64,000 nt of DNA from JAJPIG01 sp035531675 (GTDB taxonomy: Bacteria; Desulfobacterota; Binatia; Binatales; Binataceae). The stretch covers positions 47,403 to 111,402 of the forward strand of contig DATKSL010000011.1 of assembly GCA_035531675.1 (NCBI GenBank), in the 5' to 3' direction. Under the pieces are notes generated by a model. That model saw only the letters and a program-made list of their open reading frames with translations, did not search any database and had not been told where the DNA came from. The stretch's first letter is position 1; the number at the start of each line of letters is the position of its first letter. This document shows, one piece after another, positions 38,028-47,114 of this stretch. Both the position numbers and the translations under genes were made by a program.

Positions 38028-39470
38028 TCAGCCCTGCAGCCGCTTGCGCAGGACCTCGTTGATTACCTTGGGATTCGCCTTGCCGCCCATCGCCTTCATC
38101 ACCTGACCGACGAAGAAACCGAACAGCTTGTCGCGTCCGGCGCGATACTCGGCAACCTTGTCGGGTTCGGCGGCCAGCACCGCGTCGCAGGCCGACGCGA
38201 TCGCGGATTCGTCGGAGACCTGTGACAGCCCCAGCTCTTCGATCGTGGCGGCGGCGCTCTTGCCCGACTTCACCATCGCGGCGAACGCCGCCTTCGCGGC
38301 GTTGAGGCTTATCTTCTGTTCCTCGACCAGCTTGAGCAGCGCGCCGGTCTGGGCCGGGGGCGGCACTGCCTCACCGATCGATTTGCCGCTCTCGTTCACG
38401 ATCCGCAGGACCTCGGTCATCACCCAGTTAGCGGCGCTCTTGCGATTGGCGAGCCCGGGGATCATCGACTCGAAGTAATCGGCGACCTCGCGTTCCTGGG
38501 TCAGAACGCCGACCTCGTAGCCGCTCAGTCCGAACTCGCTCCCATAGCGGGCACGGCGCTCGGCCGGCAGCTCGGGCATCGTGGCCCGGATCTCTTCGAT
38601 CAGCGCCGGCGCGACACGCAGCGGCGGCAGGTCAGGCTCGGGGAAGTAGCGGTAGTCGTTGGCGAACTCCTTCGAGCGCATCGGCCGCGTCACCTCGCGC
38701 TCGGGGTCGAACAGGTGGGTTTCCTGCATAATACGGCCGCCCGACTCGATAATCTCGATCTGCCGCTTAATTTCGTAATTGATCGCCTTTTCGACGAAAC
38801 GCAGCGAGTTGAGATTCTTGATCTCGGTCTTGACGCCGAATTCCGCAGCGCCGCGCAGCCGCACCGAGACGTTGCAATCGCAGCGCAAGCCGCCTTCTTC
38901 CATCTTGCCGTCGGAGGCGCCGACATAGACCAGCATCGAGCGCAGCTCGTGCAGATATTCGACCGCCTCGGCGGCGGAGCGCAGGTCGGGTTCGCTGACG
39001 ATCTCGACCAGCGGCACGCCCGAGCGGTTGAAATCGATCAGGCTGGCATCGTGCTCGTGGATATTTTTGCCGGCGTCCTCTTCGAGGTGAATTCGGACCA
39101 GGCGTATGCGGTGCGGCGCGCCGTCGCCGCCGTTGCGGGGCAGTTCGACGTAGCCGCCCTGGCACAGCGGCAGCTCGTACTGGCTTATCTGATAGCCCTT
39201 GGGCAGATCGGGATAGAAGTAGCTCTTGCGCGCGAACACCGAGAATCGCGCGATCTCGCAATGCGCCGCGAGCCCCATCCGAATCGCCAGCTCGACCACG
39301 CGCCGGTTCAGCACCGGCAGCACCCCCGGCATCCCCATGCATACCGGGCAGACGTTGTCGTTCGGCGGCGCGCCGAATTTCGTCGTGCAACCGCAAAACA
39401 GCTTCGAGTCGGTATTCAGATGGGCGTGGACTTCGAGTCCGATTACCGCCTCGTATGCTTCTGAAGCCAT
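38028..39470 (-). CDS. gatB: Aspartyl/glutamyl-tRNA amidotransferase subunit B
   Basis: A 480-residue subunit that phosphorylates misacylated Glu-tRNA(Gln) or Asp-tRNA(Asn) and directs ammonia to it. The start MASEAYEAVIGLEVHAHL, the zinc cysteines CGCTTKFG and CPVCMG, and the YFYPDLPKGYQISQY motif are all present. The C-terminal helical and YqeY-like tRNA-binding domain runs from about 295 to the end. It is the last gene of gatC-gatA-gatB, 13 bases after gatA. The frame extends upstream inside gatA, but the ATG at 39470 fits the family start. Confidence 0.96.
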   Translation of the reverse strand: MASEAYEAVIGLEVHAHLNTDSKLFCGCTTKFGAPPNDNVCPVCMGMPGVLPVLNRRVVELAIRMGLAAHCEIARFSVFARKSYFYPDLPKGYQISQYELPLCQGGYVELPRNGGDGAPHRIRLVRIHLEEDAGKNIHEHDASLIDFNRSGVPLVEIVSEPDLRSAAEAVEYLHELRSMLVYVGASDGKMEEGGLRCDCNVSVRLRGAAEFGVKTEIKNLNSLRFVEKAINYEIKRQIEIIESGGRIMQETHLFDPEREVTRPMRSKEFANDYRYFPEPDLPPLRVAPALIEEIRATMPELPAERRARYGSEFGLSGYEVGVLTQEREVADYFESMIPGLANRKSAANWVMTEVLRIVNESGKSIGEAVPPPAQTGALLKLVEEQKISLNAAKAAFAAMVKSGKSAAATIEELGLSQVSDESAIASACDAVLAAEPDKVAEYRAGRDKLFGFFVGQVMKAMGGKANPKVINEVLRKRLQG

Positions 39471-39483
39471 CGTGAGCCCCCCG

Positions 39484-40935
39484 CTACAATGCCGGCCGGC
39501 GCGGCGTGAAGGCCCGCTCGAAGGCGTCGCCCGCACGCAACAGGGTTTCCTCGCCGAACGGCGGTCCGACCAACTGCAGGCCGACCGGCATGCCGTGCTG
39601 GTCGTAGCCGCACGGCATCGCCAGCCCGGGCAGTCCGGCGAGGTTAACCGAGATAGTGAAGATATCGGACAGATACATCTGCAGTGGATCGGCGGTCTTC
39701 TCGCCAATCCGGAAGGCGGTGGCCGGCGTGGTCGGCGTCGCGATCAGATCGCAGCGCTCGAAAGCGCGCTCGAAATCCTGCCGGATAAGCGTGCGGACCT
39801 TCTGCGCCTTCAGATAGTAAGCGTCATAATAGCCGGCCGAGAGCGCGAAGGTGCCGAGCATGATGCGCCGCTTGACCTCGGCGCCGAAGCCCGCGTCGCG
39901 GCTGCGATTGTAGAGTTCGATATGGTCGTCGGCCTCGACCCGCAGGCCGTAGCGCACGCCGTCGTAGCGCGCCAGGTTGGCGCTCGCCTCGGCGGTCGCG
40001 ATCAGGTAATAGGCGGCGATCGCGTACTCGGTATGCGGCAGCGAGATCTCGACGGTCTCGGCGCCCATCTCGCGGTAGTTCGCCAGCGCGCTGCGCACCG
40101 CGCGCTCGACCTCCGGCTGCATCCCTTCGACGAAGTACTCGCGGGGCACGCCGATGCGAAGATTCTTCACCTCGCCGGTGAGCGCGCGCGCGTAATCGGG
40201 CACCGCGCGCGCCGAACAGGTCGCATCGCGCGGATCGACGCCCGCCAGCGCCTGCATCATGATCGCGCCGTCGCGGACGCTCTTGGTGAACGGCCCGACC
40301 TGGTCGAGCGACGAGGCGTAGGCGATCACGCCGTAGCGGCTCACGCGGCTGTAGGTCGGTTTGATCCCGACGATGCCGCAGAACGCGGCCGGCAGGCGAA
40401 TCGAGCCGCCGGTGTCGGTGCCGAGCGCCGCGATACATTCGTCGGCCGCCACCGCCGCGCCCGAACCGCCGGAGGATCCGCCGGGAACGCATTCGAGGTC
40501 GAACGGGTTGCGGGTCGGACCGAAGGCCGAGTTCTCGGTCGAGGAGCCCATCGCGAACTCGTCCATGTTGGTCTTGCCGAGAAACACCGCGCCGGCGGCG
40601 CGCAGCCGTTCGATAACGGTGGCGTCGAAGGGCGGCACGAAATTCTCCAGGATGCGGGAGGCGCAGGTGGTCCGCACGCCGCGCGTGCAGAAGATATCCT
40701 TGATGGCGAGCGGGATGCCGCACAGCGCCGGCGCGCCGCCGGCCTTGAGTCTGAGGTCGGCCGCATCGGCCTGCGCCAGCGCCTCGGGCTCCGAGACGGT
40801 CAGGAAGGCGTGCAGGCGCGAATCGATCGCGGCGATGCGGTCGAGGCAGGCGCGCGTCAGTTCGCGTGCGGAGATCTGCCGCTCGCTCAGATGCAGCGCG
40901 GCTTGCGCGATCGTCAGTTTATGCAGTTCGGTCAT
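39484..40935 (-). CDS. gatA: Aspartyl/glutamyl-tRNA amidotransferase subunit A
   Basis: A 483-residue amidase-signature enzyme that releases ammonia from glutamine for transamidation. The Ser-cisSer-Lys catalytic set is visible: the Lys in IPLAIKDIF, the GGSSGGSGAA loop and the nucleophile serine in GTDTGGSIRLPA. Length and order match GatA. It follows gatC by 51 bases and precedes gatB. Presence of GatCAB suggests the organism makes Gln-tRNA and/or Asn-tRNA indirectly. Confidence 0.97.
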   Translation of the reverse strand: MTELHKLTIAQAALHLSERQISARELTRACLDRIAAIDSRLHAFLTVSEPEALAQADAADLRLKAGGAPALCGIPLAIKDIFCTRGVRTTCASRILENFVPPFDATVIERLRAAGAVFLGKTNMDEFAMGSSTENSAFGPTRNPFDLECVPGGSSGGSGAAVAADECIAALGTDTGGSIRLPAAFCGIVGIKPTYSRVSRYGVIAYASSLDQVGPFTKSVRDGAIMMQALAGVDPRDATCSARAVPDYARALTGEVKNLRIGVPREYFVEGMQPEVERAVRSALANYREMGAETVEISLPHTEYAIAAYYLIATAEASANLARYDGVRYGLRVEADDHIELYNRSRDAGFGAEVKRRIMLGTFALSAGYYDAYYLKAQKVRTLIRQDFERAFERCDLIATPTTPATAFRIGEKTADPLQMYLSDIFTISVNLAGLPGLAMPCGYDQHGMPVGLQLVGPPFGEETLLRAGDAFERAFTPRRPAL

Positions 40936-40986
40936 TTTTGGGTCGGTCCGATGGCGTCGTCGAAGGATAGTGCAGGGCCAGTGCGG

Positions 40987-41283
40987 CTAGTCGATGATTT
41001 TGGGAACCTTGAAAAACCGCCCCTCGCGCGCCGGCGCATTGTGCAGCATCGCGTCGGGCTGCGGATGGTTGGTGACCGTATCCTCGCGCCACGGCGTGCC
41101 GGGATCGCCCACCTGGAAGGTCGGTTCCACCGCCGCGGTGTCGAGCTGGTCGAGCTTGTCGATGTACTCGAGAATATTGCTCAGGTCGGTTTCGAGCTGC
41201 TGGAGCTCGGCCTCGGTCAGTTCGATCCGCGCCAGTTCGGAGACGTGGATCACCTGCTCACGGGTGATTCGATGCTGGGCCAT
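40987..41283 (-). CDS. gatC: Aspartyl/glutamyl-tRNA amidotransferase subunit C
   Basis: A 98-residue subunit that wraps around GatA and stabilises the complex. The signature helix VIHVSELARIELTEAELQQL and the LSNILEYIDKLDQLDT segment are clear, as is the C-terminal REDTVTNHP and FKVPKIID tail. The ATG at 41283 is preferred over one six codons upstream, because the family starts with a short lead before ITREQVIHVSELARI. It heads the gat operon. Confidence 0.95.
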   Translation of the reverse strand: MAQHRITREQVIHVSELARIELTEAELQQLETDLSNILEYIDKLDQLDTAAVEPTFQVGDPGTPWREDTVTNHPQPDAMLHNAPAREGRFFKVPKIID

Positions 41284-41379
41284 GCGGATGAATCGTAACA
41301 TGGGGCCCGCGCGATGTCAGGGCGTACGATAAGCGCGAGACGGTTCCGTTTCGCGCCGGTTCGGCATATTAAAGTTGGA

Positions 41380-41796
41380 ATGATTCGCGGGCTGATGGCG
41401 CGGATCGTCGCGAACCTGCGCCGGGTCGCGGGAGTCGTCGACGAGGGCGGGCGCCAGGGACTCGGCCGGCGCGGCGAGCGCGACGCCGAGCGCTATCTGA
41501 AGCGCCACGGCTACCGCATCCTGCGGCGCAACTTTCGCGCGGCCGGCGCTGAGATCGATCTGGTCGCGGCCGAGGGCGGGACGCTGGTGTTCGTCGAGGT
41601 CAAGGCGCGCCGCGGCCTGTCGACCGGGACTCCGCAAGAGGCGGTCGACGACCGCAAGCAGCGCCGCATCCGCCGCGCCGCGGAGATTTACGTCGCCCGC
41701 GCCCGGGCCCACGATTATCCGGTTCGCTTCGACGTGGTGGCGATCCGCATGGACGGGGAACAGGCGCAAATCGAATTGTTGAAGGACGCTTTCTGA
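41380..41796 (+). CDS. YraN/UPF0102 family predicted nuclease
   Basis: A 138-residue protein with a restriction-endonuclease-like fold. The core GERDAERYLKRHGYRILRRN is followed by the likely metal-binding set: Asp60 in GAEIDLVA, then Glu73 and Lys75 in FVEVKARR. The active site looks intact. Function in cells is not established; a role in recombination or DNA uptake has been proposed for relatives. Its stop overlaps the serS start (TGATG), so translation is coupled. The exact start is uncertain (41380 or 41395). Confidence 0.88.
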   Translation: MIRGLMARIVANLRRVAGVVDEGGRQGLGRRGERDAERYLKRHGYRILRRNFRAAGAEIDLVAAEGGTLVFVEVKARRGLSTGTPQEAVDDRKQRRIRRAAEIYVARARAHDYPVRFDVVAIRMDGEQAQIELLKDAF

Positions 41797-43073
41797 TGCT
41801 TGATATCAGGCTGATTCGCGAACAGGGGGATTTCGTCAAGGCGGAGCTGGCCAAGTGCGGCGTCGACCCGGGCGAGATCGATCGGGTCATCGCCTGCGAC
41901 GCCGAGCGGCGCCGCACGCAACATGAACTCGACGAGATGCGCGCCGAGCGCACCCGCGTCTCCCGGGAACTGGGCAAAGCCAGTGCGGAAGAGCGCGAGG
42001 CGAAGCGCGCCGGGATGCGCGCGCTCGGCGACCGTATCGGCGCCGGTGAGCAGGGGCTGGCCGAAATCGAAAAACGCTTCGAAGAGCTGATGCTCAACCT
42101 GCGCAACCTGCCGCGTCCCTACGTGCCGGTCGGCCGCAGCGAGGCCGACAACAAGATCGTGCGCAGCGAGGGCGAGGTGCGCGAGCTGCCGTTCAAAGCG
42201 CGGCCTCATTGGGAGCTCGGCGAGCGACTCGGGATTATCGATTTCGATCGCGGCGTGAAGCTTTCGGGCACGCGCTTTTACGTCCTGGTGGGGGCCGGCG
42301 CGCGCCTGGAGCGGGCGCTGATCGCGTGGATGCTCGACGTCAAGACGCGCGAGCAGGGCTACCTCGAAATCATTCCGCCGCTGATGGTCAACACCGCCAG
42401 CGTGATCGGCACCGGCCATCTGCCCAAGTTCGGCGACACCATGTATCGCGATATCGAGGAGGATTACTGGTTCGTGCCGACTGCGGAGGTGCCGCTGACG
42501 AATCTGTACCGCGACGAAATTCTCGACGCCGAGCGGCTACCGATCTACCTGACCGCCTACACCCCCTGCTTTCGGCGCGAGAAGATGTCGGCGGGGCGCG
42601 ACGTGCGCGGCATTAAGCGCGGCCATCAGTTCGACAAGGTCGAGATGGTCAAGCTGGTGAGGCCCGAGAGCTCCGACCAGGAACTCGACCTGCTGGTCGA
42701 GAACGCCGCCGAGATCTGCCGCCGGCTGGAGATTCCGTTTCGCGTCGTGCAGCTTTGCAGCGCCGACCTGGGCTTTGCGAGCGCCGCGACCTACGACCTC
42801 GAGATGTGGGCGCCGGGCGTCGGCGAATGGCTCGAAGTCAGCTCCTGCTCAAACTGCACCGATTTTCAGACCCGCCGCGCACAGATCCGCTTTCGCGCGG
42901 CCAGGGGCGCAAAGCCGGAGTTGCTCCACGCGCTCAACGGCTCGGGCCTCGGTCTGCCGCGCACACTGATCGCAGTGCTCGAGAATTATCAGCGCGAAGA
43001 CGGCAGCATCACGATTCCGCCGGTCCTGCGCCCTTACATGAACGGTCTGGAAGTGATCGAACCGCGCGCGTGA
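41796..43073 (+). CDS. serS: Seryl-tRNA synthetase
   Basis: A 425-residue class II synthetase. Residues 1-105 form the long tRNA-binding coiled coil (from MLDIRLIREQGDFVKAEL). The catalytic domain carries VPTAEVPLTN with the serine-binding TxE element, motif 2 around YTPCFRREKMSAGRDVRGIK, and motif 3 near NGSGLGLPRTLIAVLENYQ. It charges serine onto tRNA(Ser) and tRNA(Sec). Length is standard. It overlaps yraN by one base and converges with lptB. Confidence 0.97.
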   Translation: MLDIRLIREQGDFVKAELAKCGVDPGEIDRVIACDAERRRTQHELDEMRAERTRVSRELGKASAEEREAKRAGMRALGDRIGAGEQGLAEIEKRFEELMLNLRNLPRPYVPVGRSEADNKIVRSEGEVRELPFKARPHWELGERLGIIDFDRGVKLSGTRFYVLVGAGARLERALIAWMLDVKTREQGYLEIIPPLMVNTASVIGTGHLPKFGDTMYRDIEEDYWFVPTAEVPLTNLYRDEILDAERLPIYLTAYTPCFRREKMSAGRDVRGIKRGHQFDKVEMVKLVRPESSDQELDLLVENAAEICRRLEIPFRVVQLCSADLGFASAATYDLEMWAPGVGEWLEVSSCSNCTDFQTRRAQIRFRAARGAKPELLHALNGSGLGLPRTLIAVLENYQREDGSITIPPVLRPYMNGLEVIEPRA

Positions 43074-43090
43074 GGTGGGCGGGGCGGCGT

Positions 43091-43873
43091 CTAATGCAGC
43101 TTGAAGCGCTCGCCGAGGAAGACCTGGCGCACCTGTTCGCTGTCGACGATCTCGTGCGGCCCGCCCTCGAACAGGATCTTGCCGGCATGGATAACGTAGG
43201 CGCGGTCGATTATCGACAGGGTCTCGTGCACGTTGTGATCGGACATCAGTACGCCGATGCCGCGTTCCTTCAGATAGGTGATAATCCGCTGGATCTCGAC
43301 CACCGTGATCGGATCGATGCCGGCGAACGGCTCGTCCAGGCACAGGAAGCGCGGTTCCAGCACCAGCGCCCGCGTGATCTCGACCTTGCGCCGCTCGCCG
43401 CCGGATAGCACCCCGGCCCGCGAACGGGCCAGCCGCGCGATATCCAGCTCGTCGAGCAGCGATTGCAATCGCGACTGGCGCTCCTTGGCGGTGATCGGCA
43501 GGGTCTCCAGCACCGCCAGCAGGTTCTGCTCGACGGTCAGCTTGCGGAACACCGAGGGCTCCTGCGGCAGGTAGCTGATTCCGCGGCGCGCCCGCTGGTA
43601 GAGCGGCAGGGTGGTGATGTCGTCGGGACCCAGCATCACGCTGCCCTTATCGGGCTTCACCAGCCCGACCAGCATGTAGAAGGTGGTGGTTTTGCCGGCG
43701 CCGTTGGGTCCCAGCAGGCCCACCACTTCACCGCGATTCACCTTCACCGCGACGTCGTCGACCACCGCCCGGCCGCCATAGGCCTTGGTCAGCGCGACGC
43801 CCTGAAGCGCCTCGCGCTCGGCGGCAGCGTGCTCCGTGCCGGAGTCGTGGTTTATCGGTGCCAATTTGGCCAT
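43091..43873 (-). CDS. lptB: LptB-type ABC transporter ATPase for LPS export
   Basis: A 260-residue ATPase: Walker A GPNGAGKT (55-62), Q-loop in SYLPQEPSVF, signature LSGGE, Walker B FLCLDEPFAGIDP and the switch His in MSDHNVHETL. The YLPQEPSVFRKLTVEQN and DHNVHETL stretches are typical of LptB, which powers extraction of LPS from the inner membrane by LptFGC. The gene is solitary here; lptA, lptC and rpoN are not adjacent. About 20 residues precede the ABC domain. The frame opens at 43903, so the start is uncertain by 10 codons. Confidence 0.9.
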   Translation of the reverse strand: MAKLAPINHDSGTEHAAAEREALQGVALTKAYGGRAVVDDVAVKVNRGEVVGLLGPNGAGKTTTFYMLVGLVKPDKGSVMLGPDDITTLPLYQRARRGISYLPQEPSVFRKLTVEQNLLAVLETLPITAKERQSRLQSLLDELDIARLARSRAGVLSGGERRKVEITRALVLEPRFLCLDEPFAGIDPITVVEIQRIITYLKERGIGVLMSDHNVHETLSIIDRAYVIHAGKILFEGGPHEIVDSEQVRQVFLGERFKLH

Positions 43874-44014
43874 TGCAGGGACTGCTCGCCACGAGTTTGC
43901 CATCTGGATTATCCAGATGAAACCCGAACCGCAGGGATTTTTACGGCTTGACGGTCGAGCGCCGGCGATGGAACATTCGTTTCCCCGCTGATCGTGGTGC
44001 GGGGGTGGGAAACC

Positions 44015-44425
44015 GTGGCGGATTCGGTGAAGAAAATCTATCTATGCGGCCCGATCATGGACGCGGCGCCGGCTGCGGCCAAGGATTGGCGGACGCGCGC
44101 CAAGGAGCGGCTGGCCGGCCGCTTCATCCTGCTCGACCCGCTGCGACGCAGCTTCCGCGACCACGAAATCGACTCGGCCAACGAAATCGTCGAGTTCGAT
44201 CTGCAGGATGTGCGCGAGGCCGACCTGCTGCTGGTCAACTACTGCAAGGCCTCGCTCGGCACCGCGATGGAGGTGTTCTATGCGAGCCACGATCTGCGCA
44301 AGTTCGTGATCGCCTTCAGCCCGCTGAGCTTCCAGGATTGCTCGCCTTGGATGGTGCGCTTCTGCACCAAGATCCTGCCCGACCTCGAAGGCGCGATCGA
44401 CTATATCGAGCGCCACTTCGCCTGA
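44015..44425 (+). CDS. Nucleoside 2-deoxyribosyltransferase-like protein
   Basis: A 136-residue protein with the deoxyribosyltransferase fold. The first strand KKIYLCGPIMD, then ADLLLVNY with the conserved Asp, and SLGTAMEVFYAS with the probable catalytic glutamate are visible. Relatives cleave or exchange nucleobases on deoxyribosides or act on nucleotides (DNPH1-like). The GTG at 44015 has a G-rich stretch just upstream (GGGGGTGGGAAACC); another GTG at 43994 is possible. It precedes the LLM gene on the same strand. Confidence 0.7.
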   Translation: MADSVKKIYLCGPIMDAAPAAAKDWRTRAKERLAGRFILLDPLRRSFRDHEIDSANEIVEFDLQDVREADLLLVNYCKASLGTAMEVFYASHDLRKFVIAFSPLSFQDCSPWMVRFCTKILPDLEGAIDYIERHFA

Positions 44426-44482
44426 CCGCCGATCGACGCCGCGGCGGGCGTGGTTGACCCGCTTTCCGCCATCGGAGTAAGC

Positions 44483-45610
44483 GTGGCTGAGGCTCCGAAG
44501 GAGAAGCTTCGCTTGGAACTCGGCTACTTCACGCTCAGCGACAATCGCTATCCGAACAATCCGCGCTCGCCCGAGCAGGCGATCGTCGAGATTTACGAGC
44601 AGGTGAAGCTGGCCGAGGAGCTCGGCATGTACTCGGCCTGGATCGGCGAGCATCACCTGAACTATTTCGGCGTCAACTCCTCGCCGCAGGTGATGCTGGC
44701 GGCGCTGGCCGGCGCGACCCGGCGGATTCGGCTGGCGCCCGCGGTGGTGCTGCTGCCGATCCATCATCCGCTGCAGGTCGCCGAGGATTGGGCCACGCTC
44801 GATCTGCTGTCCGGCGGGCGGGTCGATTTCGCCGCCGGCCGCGGCTACGACCGGGCCGAGTATGCGGCCTTCGGCGCGCCGTACGACGATTCCGTGGCCA
44901 TCTTCGCCGAAGGCATGGAGATTATCTGGCGGGCGTGGACCGAGCGCGGGCGTTGGTCGCACGAGGGGCGTTACTATCAGTTCCACGATGTCGATATCGT
45001 GCCCAAGCCGCTGCAGAAGCCGATGCGCCCCTACGTCGCCTGTTTTTCGCGGCCCAGCATGGAACTCGGCGCGGCGCACGATTGGCATATCGTCTACGCG
45101 CCGTTCTCGGCGGCGATGGCGTACGGCAGTCTCGAGGCCGGGGTGCGCGCCTACCAGGACGAATGCGCGAAATACGGCCGCACGCGCCGCCGCGTGGTGT
45201 GCAGTGTCTATGTCCACCTGTGCGCCGGGCCCGGCGACGAACAGTACGGCCGGGAGCGAATCGTCAGCTATTTTCGCGACGCGCTGCTGCCGGCGCTGCC
45301 ATCCGATCCGGAAAAAATTCCGCCCCACTACCGCTACTTCCTGACGATCGTCGAAGCGGTGAAAAATATGCGCGCCGAGACCTTCGTTTCGAGCTCGGTC
45401 TCGATCGGTCCGCCGGACAAGGTGATTGCCGATCTCAAGGTGATCGAGAGCGCGGGTGTCGACGAAGTGGTGGTCGGCTTCAGTTTCGGGCGCAAGCCGC
45501 ATCAAATGGTGCGCGATCAGATGGCAATGTTCATGGAGCGGGTGGCGCCGGCCTTCGAAGGATCGCATCGTGCGGTCCAATCGGGCGCGCCCGCGCTGGC
45601 CCGCCGCTGA
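44483..45610 (+). CDS. LLM-class flavin-dependent oxidoreductase (luciferase-like)
   Basis: A 375-residue TIM-barrel enzyme of the bacterial luciferase family. Motifs include LAEELGMYSAWIGEHHLNYF, TRRIRLAPAVVLLPIHHPLQ, AEDWATLDLLSGGRVDFAAGRGY and the late GPPDKVIADL. The EHH motif and overall pattern match FMN- or F420-dependent monooxygenases and reductases; the cofactor cannot be decided from sequence alone. The GTG at 44483 has GGAG a few bases upstream and is preferred over the GTG at 44450. An alpha/beta hydrolase follows. Confidence 0.87.
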   Translation: MAEAPKEKLRLELGYFTLSDNRYPNNPRSPEQAIVEIYEQVKLAEELGMYSAWIGEHHLNYFGVNSSPQVMLAALAGATRRIRLAPAVVLLPIHHPLQVAEDWATLDLLSGGRVDFAAGRGYDRAEYAAFGAPYDDSVAIFAEGMEIIWRAWTERGRWSHEGRYYQFHDVDIVPKPLQKPMRPYVACFSRPSMELGAAHDWHIVYAPFSAAMAYGSLEAGVRAYQDECAKYGRTRRRVVCSVYVHLCAGPGDEQYGRERIVSYFRDALLPALPSDPEKIPPHYRYFLTIVEAVKNMRAETFVSSSVSIGPPDKVIADLKVIESAGVDEVVVGFSFGRKPHQMVRDQMAMFMERVAPAFEGSHRAVQSGAPALARR

Positions 45611-45694
45611 GAACTGTTCAGCGTCGTCGTATCCGGGTAATTTGTCGGGCGAGATTCTAGTCCAGCGCGGCGCGGCCGCGCTCGGGAGGATGTG

Positions 45695-46561
45695 ATGGAG
45701 TCGATTTGGGTTGCCTTGATGGGTTCTGAAGTAAAGCAGACTTTTTACCGCGCCGGCTCGGTCCGCACGCGTGCGCTCGAGGCCGGCTCGGGCACCCCGC
45801 TAATCCTGCTGCACGGCGCGGGCGGCCATGGCGAAGCCTACTCGCGCAATCTGGTCGAGCACGCCAAACATTTTCACGTCTATGCAATCGATATGATCGG
45901 TCACGGCTTCAGCGACCGGCCCGATATCGCTTACGAGCTCGATGACTTCGCCGATCATCTGCGCGATTTCCTCGACGCGATCGGCGCCCCCAGCGCGATC
46001 CTCTCGGGCGAGTCGCTGGGCGCGATGGTCTCGATCCGGTTCACCACGCGCTTTCCTGAACGGGTGCAGAAGCTGGTGTTGAACACCGGGATGCTGGGGC
46101 CGCGCGACGCCAAGGGGCGCGAGGAGCTTCGCGACGCGCTCGAGCGCTCGCGCGCCGCGGCCGGCGGCGTCACTCGCGAAACCGTCAAGAAACGCCTTGA
46201 GTGGCTGATGTACGAGCCGGCCACGAGCGTCACCGACGAGCTGATCGACGCGCGCTACAAGATTTACTCGCAGCCCGGGATGGGCGCGACGCTCAAGCGT
46301 ATCTCCGAGGTGGTGTTCGGCGCGGCGCTCCAGGAGCATCCCAGCGGCGCCTGGGACCCCGAGCAGATGCGCTCAATCAAGTGCCCGACGCTGGTCCTGT
46401 GGAGCCGTCACAACCCCGGCCGTTCGGTCGAGGTGGCGCGCGAGAGCGCCCGGATTATCCCGAACCATCGGATGGTGGTGCTCGAGAACAGCGCCCACTG
46501 GCCGCAATGGGAGGAAGTCGCGGAGTTCAACCGCCTGCATCTCGACTTCCTGCGCGGCTGA
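45695..46561 (+). CDS. Alpha/beta hydrolase, meta-cleavage hydrolase-like
   Basis: A 288-residue hydrolase. The oxyanion region is LLHGAGGHGEAY, the nucleophile is Ser107 in GESLGA, and the catalytic His268 is in ENSAHWPQWE. The usual acid at the end of strand 7 is not obvious; the stretch there reads WSRHNPGR, with Arg and Asn where an Asp is common. The pattern resembles hydrolases that follow ring cleavage. A GGGAGG site precedes the ATG. The LLM oxidoreductase upstream suggests a shared degradative role, which is inference. Confidence 0.85.
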   Translation: MESIWVALMGSEVKQTFYRAGSVRTRALEAGSGTPLILLHGAGGHGEAYSRNLVEHAKHFHVYAIDMIGHGFSDRPDIAYELDDFADHLRDFLDAIGAPSAILSGESLGAMVSIRFTTRFPERVQKLVLNTGMLGPRDAKGREELRDALERSRAAAGGVTRETVKKRLEWLMYEPATSVTDELIDARYKIYSQPGMGATLKRISEVVFGAALQEHPSGAWDPEQMRSIKCPTLVLWSRHNPGRSVEVARESARIIPNHRMVVLENSAHWPQWEEVAEFNRLHLDFLRG

Positions 46562-46584
46562 ACGGCGCTCCGCGGCGTATCCTG

Positions 46585-46989
46585 CTATTGCAACAGCTGG
46601 GCGGTAGTCAGGCATTCGGAGGGAGTCTTAGTTGCGAACTCCCGCCACACCTTGCCGGTCTGGCTCGGGTTGCCGAACTGCACCCCGGCCAGGGCTCTGA
46701 TCGAGTTGTCGGTGATTTGCGCGAGCTGCAGCATCGTGATCCCCTTGAGCGAGGTATGCTTCACAGTCTTGACCCACAGCGCGTTGAGTTTATTGATAGC
46801 GCCCAATGGATTGCCGTCCTTGGAGCTGGCCAGAGAGGACTCCTCGAGACAGGCAAGATAGATGGACGCCTGATCCTGGGTCAGGATCGGAAGAGCCGCC
46901 GGCTGAGCCGAATCGGACGGCGGCGCGGCGAGCGCTACGCTGCTCAGAAGACTGAGAACCAGCACGAAACCAAGACAGTTGCGAAGCAT
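46585..46989 (-). CDS. Small exported protein of unknown function
   Basis: A 134-residue protein with a clear signal peptide (MLRNCLGFVLVLSLLSSVALA). The mature part of about 112 residues is mostly helical with two cysteines (YLACLEES and SECLTT) that could form a disulfide. The GKVWREFATKTPSECL ending and position of cysteines recall small periplasmic lysozyme-inhibitor or Rap1a-like folds, but I cannot assign a family. It converges with the alpha/beta hydrolase gene. Confidence 0.65.
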   Translation of the reverse strand: MLRNCLGFVLVLSLLSSVALAAPPSDSAQPAALPILTQDQASIYLACLEESSLASSKDGNPLGAINKLNALWVKTVKHTSLKGITMLQLAQITDNSIRALAGVQFGNPSQTGKVWREFATKTPSECLTTAQLLQ

Positions 46990-47114
46990 GTTTCCCCCTC
47001 CACCGCTACTTCAGCCAATGGGGACGCTAACATGCGGGCCGCTCTCAACCAATTGGGGTCCGGCGACTTGAGAGATTGATATGAGGCCGCTGAAGGATAC
47101 GGAGCGCAGATCTA

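Noticed and set aside
39226..41298. A 690-codon open frame antisense to gatA and gatC
   Set aside because: Both gat genes are certain on the other strand, and the frame encodes a low-complexity product with no recognisable domain.
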